This document shows positions 56,051 through 64,000 of a stretch of DNA of 64,000 nucleotides, one piece after another (the first letter of the stretch is position 1; the number at the start of each line of letters is the position of its first letter). Both the position numbers and the translations under genes were made by a program. Origin of the DNA: Apiospora phragmitis (lineage: Eukaryota; Ascomycota; Sordariomycetes; Amphisphaeriales; Apiosporaceae). The notes beneath the pieces are model-generated. The model was not told where the DNA came from, did no database searches, and saw only the letters and a list, made by a program, of their open reading frames with translations. The stretch spans positions 682,001 through 746,000 of the forward strand of contig JAQQWL010000004.1 of NCBI GenBank assembly GCA_038363925.1, read 5' to 3'.

Positions 56051-59000
56051 AATTACGATAAACTTATTAAAGTATTTTTATAAAATATGGTTAATTATTA
56101 ATTAAAAGCTAGCCGGGGCGTTTATTAAACCAAACGGTATTACTTAATATTCGAAATATTCGTATTTAGTTTAAAACACGGTTTTTTATTTTTTTTTTTT
56201 AATATAGATTAAGTTATATATATTAAATAGGTTAAGTATTATAAAGATTTTAACGTATAATAATTTATCCCGTAGGTCGCTAATTAAAGGTAAAGGGTAC
56301 CGGTTTTTAATGGTTATTTCGTTAAGTTTTTAATAATCGATATATACGCTACTTAGGTTTCCTATCCTTGCTTTTTTTAAATATAAAAAGGATAAGGAAT
56401 CCTATTAGCGATATTAAGGTTTATATAACTCCTTTCTCGAGGTTTTCTGTAATATATTCCTTTAAAATTATTTCGTGCTTTTAATTAAGTTTATATATAG
56501 GTATAAACGGGGGTTCTTTCTCGTTCTTAAAGGGTATCTCATAATCTTACCGTGTATAAAGCGGTAAGCCTGTTTTTAATTTCTTATTAAAAAGAGTTTC
56601 GAATTACTGGTATTTTTTTAATATAATTATCGTAACGTTCGGCTTAAGTTCTTTAATAATAATATATATTTTAAATATTTTAAGTTTATTAAGGGGTCGC
56701 TCTTTAAACCGCTACTTATTAATTAAACCTTTTTTTAATATATTTTATTAAAATTAGCCTGTTTTTTAATTAATTTTAAAATTATTTACCCGTAATTAGG
56801 GTATTTTTAAAATTATATCGTATCTTGCGACGTCCGTGATATTATACGAGATTTGTTCGTAACGTCTTCCGATATTAATTAGAAAGTTTGCGATTTCCTT
56901 TTATATTTCTCTATTTTCGTAGGTTATAAGTCCTTTATTAACGGTTTTAAATCGGTATAAAGCGTTTTTTTTTTACTATTTTAATTTTAGGCGGTTAATA
57001 ATTCGCGGTAAGATATAATTTTTTTACGTTTCGTTATCGAGTAACGCTTTAATATAAACTCTTTTTACGCTTATTATTAAAATAATATGTTTATAAATTT
57101 TTTATTTATTCGTTATTTAATATAAGGACCTCTTTTAGTCCGCTTAGTATTATCCTTTTATATTCGGCGGCGTTCGTTTCCTGATCGATATTTTTTTAAA
57201 TAGGTAATAAATTCCTGCGACTGATTGTTTTGTCGTCGTTATTATTCCCCTTTTTCTCTATGGGGAGCTTCTTGATACGCCGGCGGAGGTGTTTCTATAT
57301 CCCTCCCCGTATATAGTGCTATCCCTAGTACTTAAGATTCGGGTTTTTCGGGTAGTTCGGAAATTTATTAAGTTCGTTAGAGTTTATAGGCGCTTTATAG
57401 GTCCCTAATTATGGCAAAGGGGTTTTTTTATTAGGCGTGCGCTTATACGTTTTAAAAATATAGAATACTTTTTTTTAAACGTTTATAAGCTCGCGATTTT
57501 TTTCTAGGCGTATTCGAGGTATTAATCCTTAAAATACTTTTTTTAGTTTCGTTTTTTTAAATAATATTTTCGTAGCTATTTTAAATCTTTTTATATTAAT
57601 AAATATACGTATCGTTTGTTAGGGATTAACGTTTTAACTTTCTTAATTATATAATCGGGGTATAGGTTTATAATAGCTCGTTTATTTATTTATTAAAGAA
57701 ATTATTTATTTTTAAGTTTTTTTATAAAATATTTTATATAAGCGTTATATACGTATAAGATTTATGAAAACGTGAAGTATATTTTACTCGTAAAGGGGAT
57801 TTGGGGGTTATCGTTTATTGCGTAGTTGCCGCGAACTTTTTAAGCGAATCCTACCGTGATAAGTATTTAGCGTAGGTATTTTAAATCGGGGTAAGGGACG
57901 CTTAAAATAGTTAGCTATTTGTTGTTCCTAAAGTTTTTAAACTTGGTAATCTCGTTTACGAGTTCTTTTATTAATATACTGATTAATTATTCGTAATTAA
58001 CGGGTTATTTTTTTTAATTAATAGTTTTATTATTATTATTAGAGTTATCGAGGGCGAGATTATAAGTTAGGGCGAAATCTTTGCTTATTATAACGACGCT
58101 CCGTTTAGGGCTCCTCTTCGTTTTTAAAGCTTTAAGAAATTATCCGGTTCTTTCTTTATTTATTAAGTAAAAGGTATATTTATCGTTATAGCAAGCTATT
58201 TAAAATAGGCTGCCGTGTTTAGTAATAGCGCTGCTTTTTTTAATAGCTAGTATAGGGGCGTTTTCGTTTGTTGTAGCGTTAATATGTCGTCTGTTTAAGA
58301 CTTTTTGAAAGTCCTTTTTCGTAGCTCGGCATTCTCGGGGGATACCCCTTTTTCTAGTAGTTATAATAAATAATATTTTATTTTTTATTGTTTTTATTAT
58401 ATTTAATAGCGTTAAAATTTATCGGTTTATTATAATAATTATACGCGGTAATATTTCGGGGTTATATATTATAATAATAACGCGGTCGTCTTATATTAAC
58501 CTAAATTCGATTAATTTATTATTATTATTCGCTTTACTTTTCGCGGCGTTATTCGTATATACGAGTATCGATCTTAATTATAAACTCTATATATAAAAAG
58601 GAATTATTGGGGGTATCGAGCCGGCTAAGTTTATTTTTAACGTCCTCTTTTAGTTTTTAATAATACATTATAATTTTAATAGCTTCGGTATAATTTAGTC
58701 GAGCTATAATACGCCGGAACTTAGCGGTATAGGAGGCGGCTAACCTTTTTTATTTAAGAGTTTTAAGCTCTCTTTCTACTTATTATTTTTCGTCGGGGTT
58801 TTAAAAAAGTAATTTAAGGGCGTCCTCGAAGCTATCGTAACTTTTAAAAATACGTTATACCTCTGTGCGGTATAGTTCGATTTATTAGTCGTTTTTTACG
58901 AGTTCGTTAAGGTAAGGTTTAAATTAAGCGAGTATTTTACTTTTAAAAAACGAGGCGGCGTAAATAACTTATTAAGTAGGGTTTTCGAACATTCCTTTAT

Positions 59001-59486
59001 AAAACTATTAATAAGCTTTAATTTAAACGAGGAACTTTCGGAAGTTTCCGTTTATTTCGTCGAATAGCGTAAGTAAACTAATCTTTATTCCTTTTTTTAA
59101 GGCGACAGGGGTTTAGATAATATTAGCGGCGGTTCGGAGGAGACGCACCTTTTCGCGTAGTTTATCGATATCGGGTGTTTATCCTAGGTTTTCCTTTATT
59201 AAGAGGGTGTTACGTTCTTTCTCGAGCTTGGCGTAATAGTACTAATAGTTAGCGCTTTTTTATTTAAGTTTTTTAATTTGCTTAGTTAACGCCTAGCGGG
59301 TAGGGCCGTCGCCGCTATCGTTATTATCTATCTCTATGGCGGGGTCTCGTTAAGGGGTGCTTGCGGTAGTAATAGAGGCCTTCCCGTAGCGAGGGGTATT
59401 ATTAAGTCTAGGTATAAATATAGTTTTTATAAGTGTTATTATTTAAGGGTTTAAGTAATAACTCGTAAAAATAAGAGTAATTAAAA

Positions 59487-60155
59487 TATAACGAACGTTA
59501 TTTAAGGTTTAAAAAAGAAACTTAATAAGATATATCGAAGGGTTTATATTAATAATATAAAAGAGTATTTAAACGTGTAATAAAAGTCGGCTTTTATTAA
59601 TATAATATATAATAGTTATAAAAATAAAAAGGTAATTAAAATACGTTTAATTTAAAAATATTTATAATAAAGTTATTAAAATTATTTATTATATTAATAA
59701 ATTAAATTAATATTTAAATTAATTATTAAAATAAAAAATATTTATATAAAATATAAAAAGAAACGTTTATAATTATATATTTAATCCTTTTTTTATTAAT
59801 TTTTTTAAATTACTTATTAGTTTATAGTGATCCCGTAGTTAGCTTACGGTAATCCCGTGGTTAGCTCACGGTGATCCATTTTTTAGATTACGGTAATCTA
59901 TTCTAGCGAGCTTACTCGGGACGCCGCGGTCCCGTAACGTCCGTCCTTAACCTTTATAAATACTTCGTTCGTCCTATAGTTTTTACCGAAATAACGTCGT
60001 ATTAGGCGGTCGATCGCAGAGTATAAGTAAGTTTATATTAATATAGCTAGCGGTTCGGTTAACGTTAATAGTATCGTAGCTTGGTCGGGGTATCGTAGTT
60101 CCGTACCGACGATTTATAGGTCTAGGCCGCATGATTAAGCTAGGTCGTAATGTTA
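59487..60155 (-). repeat. 5' LTR of the Gypsy element
   Basis: 669 bp, the partner of 52400-53067. Slightly less AT-enriched at its upper end (59870-60130) than the 3' LTR. Confidence 0.8.
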
Positions 60156-60905
60156 AACGCAGTCTTTAAACTTAAGCTTACTAAATTAGATATATTAAAA
60201 GCATACCGTTAGGCTAAGATTAATGTTTTAACTCCTTTAACGATTTAAAATACTTAGAAAATAGCTAGGATTTATCCGCGGGATCGATCGAAACCTTTAT
60301 TATCGAAATATATTATCCTAAAGGATAAAAATATCGCTTAACTACGTCTAGAGCTACCCCCGGTAGTTAATAAAGAATTAACGCTCGATTTCGTCGCCGA
60401 ATTAACCTTAATACTTATTAAAACACCTTTTAATAATTAAGTATTAAAAAATAGTAATTAAAAATTAGCCGCTATAAACTTTATTTTTAACCTTTTTTTT
60501 TAAAAACTCTTTATTCGTAAAACTAATAAAGCCTTTAATAAATAAATTAATAAAATCGCGAACCTCGAGGTTTAAATTAATTATTTTTAAATTAAACTTA
60601 GTAAAAAAATCACTAAAATATATTAAAAGGTAAAAATCGTACCGGGATAGCGATTTATTCGTATAATTAATATATAACGGGCTAAGTAAAAGTTAAGGGG
60701 TAAAGTTATATTTAAGAATAAATCTACTAATATTAAGGTATTAAATAGGCCGCAGAACGATATAAAGGGAATAAAAAACAATAAAACAAAAACAAAGGAC
60801 TATATTATTATTAAGAATACTAAAAAATAGTATGTCCTGATTAATTTTAGCTATAGAAATAACTTTAAATTAAAAGGGTGTGTTTAGTAGGTTTTCTGGT
60901 CCGCG

Positions 60906-60936
60906 AAGGGGTGGTCCGTGGAGGGGTGCTTTAGCT
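60906..60936 (-). repeat. right terminal inverted repeat
   Basis: Reverse complement of 51248-51278; followed by TA at 60937-60938. Confidence 0.9.
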
Positions 60937-60938
60937 TA

Positions 60939-61257
60939 GTAGGAGGCACTAACTAGCAAAATGGCGTGACTATATCGTTGCTCCCATCAAGATCTTTAAT
61001 ACAGCCCACCTCCACGTGGGGCCGAACACGCTGCTGCCCCCACATCCCGAACGGCTGCAGGATACCATTCGGCACAACTTCGCAGATTTCGGATCTCGAT
61101 CATCGTGCCGCATTTTGTCACGATCAAGTAAAATCATCGGGGAATGTCTTACCATGAGCCAAGGAACTGGACATGCCTGGGACTTAAAAACCAGGCTTAG
61201 ACGATGCACCCTCTCTCTGGTCGTTCTATCTAACCAACGGTCTTGATTCATGCCACA
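60939..61257. other. intergenic, promoter side of GH78 gene
   Basis: No supported gene. Base composition rises towards GC here, in contrast to the transposon. Confidence 0.35.
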
Positions 61258-63913
61258 ATGAAGGTACCGTGTCTATCCTCCATTGCCTGGACGGCCATCT
61301 GCTTCACCGGATACGGTGAAGTGGTAGCAGCCGCGGTGACACGAGCTCCGAGGTGAGTGGTACCCCCCGGGCTGTGCCAGCAGACCTGCTATGCGCCATT
61401 ATTGTCGCCAGCCCCTAACTTTCAATCCCATAGCAACACGGCCAACAACCGGACCGAATTCCTGCCTCGGGGCGTGAGCGTGGGCGATGCCCTCAGTGCC
61501 AAGACGAGCCCCCTCCCGGGCGGTGGCTTCACCCTGAACAGCACCGCGCCCCTCGCGACACTCGACTACGGGACCGAGGTGGCCGGCAATCCGTTCTTCT
61601 CGGTCTCCGCCGTCGAGCCCGAGTCCGTCCAGATCGAAGTCCGGTACAGCGAGGCCTACTCGCCGCTAGCGCACCCGTTCTCGGACGGGCCGTACACGTT
61701 CGCGGTCTCGCTCGCCAACGGGTTCCGGGTCGAGACGTTCAACGTGAGCAGTAGCAGCGGCGACATCAAGTCGCCACTGGTTCAAGGCGGCCAGCGTTGG
61801 CAGTCAATCCGTCTGCTACTGCCGACCGATGCAGAGGAAGAAGGAAGCGCCGCCAGCGTCTCCTTCGACCGCGTCGGCTTCCAGGCCACGGTGGACCCCT
61901 ATGACGTCACCGACCTGCCCGCTGCGTTCCAGTGCGACGACGAGGAGCTCAACGCCATCTGGGGGCTCGGCGCCGCGGCTGCGGCCACGGCCTGCGTCGA
62001 GAAGGGGACCCAGCCGGCCGTTTGGGAAGTGGACCCCGACAAGGGCGTGCTGCTCCGGTCGCAGAAGCCGGCGGTGTGGGCCCACGCTACGAGTTCGCTA
62101 ACTACACGATGGAGTTCGACGCCATAATCGAGCGCGGCGGCATCTGGTGGACCGTGGCGATGCCGAACGGGGGCTACACATCCTACCTGCAGCTGCGGCT
62201 GGTCGGGGAGCTGCCGGAGGCAACGACGTTTGCGAACGCGAACAGAACGCTGGCCCCGCCTAACTCTATACTCGTCTCGTACGGCTATGACTTTGTTAAC
62301 CAGACCACGTTGCCCTCGATGTTACTCGACACATTTCCCGTTCCCAGCCCGGTGGCGGAGAAGAGCTGGCACAGGATCCAGACCGTCCTGTCTCCCAGTG
62401 GACACTTGGCGGTCTCGCTGAACGACCAGGAAGTATTCAACATCTCCATGTCAGACTACTACACCGGCGGAAGCGCCGTGTCCTTCACCGGCAGCTTCGG
62501 CGTCGGCGCGTGGCAGGACGAGGTGGCGTACGTCCGGAACCTCACCATCACCGACACGGCCAACGGGTCGACCCTGTACACGCACCCGCTCACCACGGAC
62601 GCGGACGAAGTGCTCGCGGACTTCGGCACGCAGCCCAACATCGCGTCCGTTTGCCTCGATGGCCCGAAGCGCGACCGGCTGGTCTGGCTAGGCGACTTCT
62701 ACCACACCGCGCGCGTGGTCGGTTCCAGCACGTCGCGCTTCGAGGCGGCCCGGGGCACGCTCGAGCTCATGCTCGGCACGCAGAACGCGGACGGCCTGCT
62801 CGCCATCAACACGCCCATGGGCTACGCGCCTGCGACGTCGGCACCTGTGGGATCGGTGGGGGGTCTCGAGGACTACCAGCTCCTCGGCGCGAGCTCCATG
62901 TACAGCTACATGCGCCACACCGATGACGTCGACTTCCTGCGGACGACGTGGCCCCAGTGGCAGAAGCAGCTCGCGTGGCTGGCGTCGCGAATCAACACCA
63001 CCGGCAACGGGCTGGTCCAGCTGGAGGCCCCGTTCCTCGCCCCGGGCGCGACGACGCCCACCTCGTCCGGCTCGTGCGGCGCCGTGCAGCTCTTCCGCGA
63101 GTTCGCGGAGCTCGCCGACGCCATGGGCGACGACGCGGCGGCCTCCCGCTACACGACCGCCGCGGACGAATTGACCAAGGCCATCCAGGACAAGCTCTGG
63201 AATGAGGAGCTCGGCGTCTTCTCGTCGGCGGTCAACGACCGCGGCAACTTCTCCGTGCCGGCGACCGCGTTCTGCATCACGTCCGGGGTCGCCACGCCGG
63301 CGCAAGCCAACCGCTCGATCGCGGCGCTTCAGTCGCAGCTCGCCCTCGGCGTCGGCTACCGGGACGACACGAATATCGACCCAGAGGACCCAGAAACCAA
63401 GATCTCGCCCAACACCAACGGCTTCCTTCTGGACGCCCTGTTCCGGGCCGGCGCCTACGCGGCCGGCCACGACCTGCTGCACTCGCTCTGGGGCGCCATG
63501 GTCCGCGACCCGGAGACGTCCTCGGGCGCGAGCTGGGAGTACGTCCTGCCGGACGGCCGGCCGGGCCTCGACCGCTTCACCAGCTTGGCGCACCCGTGGG
63601 GCGGGGCGCCGACCTATGTGCTGACCGAGTGGGCCGCGGGCCTGCAGCCGGCACCCGGACCTGCCGGTTTCGGATACCGAAGCTGGATTGTGAGTCCTCA
63701 GGCGGGGCTGGCCATGGGGTTAAAGGACGCCGTGGGTCATGTGCAGACACCGTCGGGTCCGCTCTCTATCCGGTGGGAGATTGCGGGGAGACATCCAAGG
63801 TGCAGGTCGTGGTGGAGGCGCCGGTGAACAGCACGGGGACCTTCGTGCTCGGCGCCACCAACCAGGCTTTAAGCGGGAAGAGCCGGTATGAGTTCGATGT
63901 TATGTTGGAGTAG
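61258..63913 (+). pseudogene. GH78 alpha-L-rhamnosidase, secreted, two 1-bp frameshifts
   Basis: ATG 61258 encodes a signal-like peptide (MKVPCLSSIAWTAICFTG); intron 61353-61433 (GTGAGT) joins NRTEFLPRGVSVGDAL. The middle has DDEELNAIWGLGAAAAATAC and, in the next frame, FANYTMEFDAIIERGG. The family signature CLDGPKRDRLVWLGDF is at about 62648-62700, followed by the (alpha/alpha)6-barrel region with DDVDFLRTTWPQW and the YVLPDGRPGLDRFTSLAHPWGGAP end typical of GH78. Two frame changes (near 62085, in GGGCCC; near 63797, in GGGG) each equal one missing base; the last frame ends VEAPVNSTGTFVLG...VMLE. Known: cleaves terminal alpha-L-rhamnose from plant glycans. Either a young pseudogene or consensus errors in an active gene. 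GC-rich, unlike the rest. Confidence 0.75.
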
Positions 63914-64000
63914 TGAACTGCGCATCTGCCTCCTCCCTGACTTGGCTCGAAGCCCCTTGCCAACATTTGTATTTGGCAGACAAGCTCCGGCTACAAACAC

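Larger units (their letters stand above)
52400..60155 (-). mobile_element. Gypsy (Ty3-like) LTR retrotransposon, heavily mutated
   Basis: Two direct LTRs (52400-53067 and 59487-60155) flank about 6.4 kb. Coding sense is minus: near 56050 the minus strand reads FNKFIVIYLDDILIYS, the reverse-transcriptase YLDD motif, preceded by NAPASF; further along it resembles the RNase H and integrase regions of Gypsy elements (about 55200-54800, LNAI.QVQY.DE). A purine run on the minus strand (53068-53080) abuts the 3' LTR as a polypurine tract would. Sequence is extremely AT-rich with no long frame left. It sits inside the pogo-like transposase. Target duplication is no longer recognisable. Confidence 0.8.
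51248..60936 (+). mobile_element. Fot/pogo-like TIR DNA transposon, split by a nested retrotransposon
   Basis: Bounded by 31-bp perfect inverted repeats beginning AGCTAAAGCACCCCTCC and by TA dinucleotides (51246-51247 and 60937-60938), the expected target duplication. Without the nested element it is about 1.93 kb, the usual size for Fot/pogo elements. The plus strand before the insertion reads LECVSYNGVALPPLVIFKGAD, TGWTNNFIVL and later NGYNLHI, with stops, like the DDE domain of pogo transposases; after it DILKAYR-stop-AKINVLTP and IARIYPRDRSKPLL follow, like their C-terminal part. Heavily AT-enriched with many nonsense codons: RIP-inactivated. Confidence 0.8.

Noticed and set aside
52395..60160. 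Target-site duplication of the Gypsy element
   Set aside because: The five bases on each side (CTAAA and AACGC) do not match, even allowing for transitions, so no duplication is claimed.
62510..63624. Long Arg/Ala-rich frames on both strands inside the GH78 gene
   Set aside because: They are shadows produced by high GC content; the GH78 frame carries the family motifs.

Overview
The window reads as a filamentous ascomycete (Pezizomycotina) genome fragment. Genes carry short introns (about 45-65 nt) with GTAAGT/GTATGT-like donors and CTGAC or CTAAC branch sites, and recognisable families are fungal: a patatin-like phospholipase, a ferric-reductase-like oxidoreductase, a LaeA-like methyltransferase, a JmjC-like protein, F-box, Zn2Cys6-like and fungal kinase-like genes. 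Fot/pogo, Gypsy and Tad-like elements are present. I see no tRNA, rRNA, CRISPR array or bacterial operon. The species cannot be named from sequence alone.

Layout. 0.8-6.2 kb: Zn-cluster-like, F-box, MADS-like and secreted Ser/Thr-rich genes. 6.5-10.9 kb: coiled-coil pseudogene, small proteins, a transthyretin/HIUase-like protein and a single-pass Cys-rich membrane protein. 12.7-20.8 kb: JmjC-like gene, then a decayed ferric-reductase-like gene (FRE) and a decayed patatin-like gene (PLP) on the minus strand. 21-31 kb: Lys/Ala-rich degenerate gene, methyltransferase remnant, large kinase-like pseudogene, LINE tail, C2H2 gene and phytanoyl-CoA-dioxygenase-like gene. 32.7-36.1 kb: a duplicated small gene and one intact multi-exon gene of unknown function. 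36.8-38.1 kb: an apparently intact gene that joins a multi-pass membrane domain to a Ras-like GTPase. 38.5-47.4 kb: small accessory genes, two tandem paralogues of an unrecognised family, a two-chromodomain protein and a long disordered ORF. 48.7-51 kb: ankyrin pseudogene and a GC-rich ORF. 51.25-60.94 kb: a TIR (Fot/pogo-like) DNA transposon split by a 7.76-kb Gypsy LTR retrotransposon, both extremely AT-rich. 61.3-63.9 kb: a GC-rich GH78 alpha-L-rhamnosidase gene with two single-base frameshifts.

The unifying observation is decay by substitution. Across 1-51 kb, on both strands, otherwise continuous reading frames are cut by isolated TAG/TAA codons where Gln (CAG/CAA) or Trp (TGG) is expected. 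These are C-to-T changes at CpA on one strand or the other, the classic product of repeat-induced point mutation (RIP). Seeing this in ordinary cargo genes, together with FRE and PLP genes, suggests an accessory, formerly duplicated or mobile compartment (for example decayed Starship-like cargo). No DUF3435 captain recombinase was found, so that remains inference. Intact genes such as the Ras-membrane fusion stand out against this background. A second class of damage, single-base indels in homopolymers, could be either real or consensus error.
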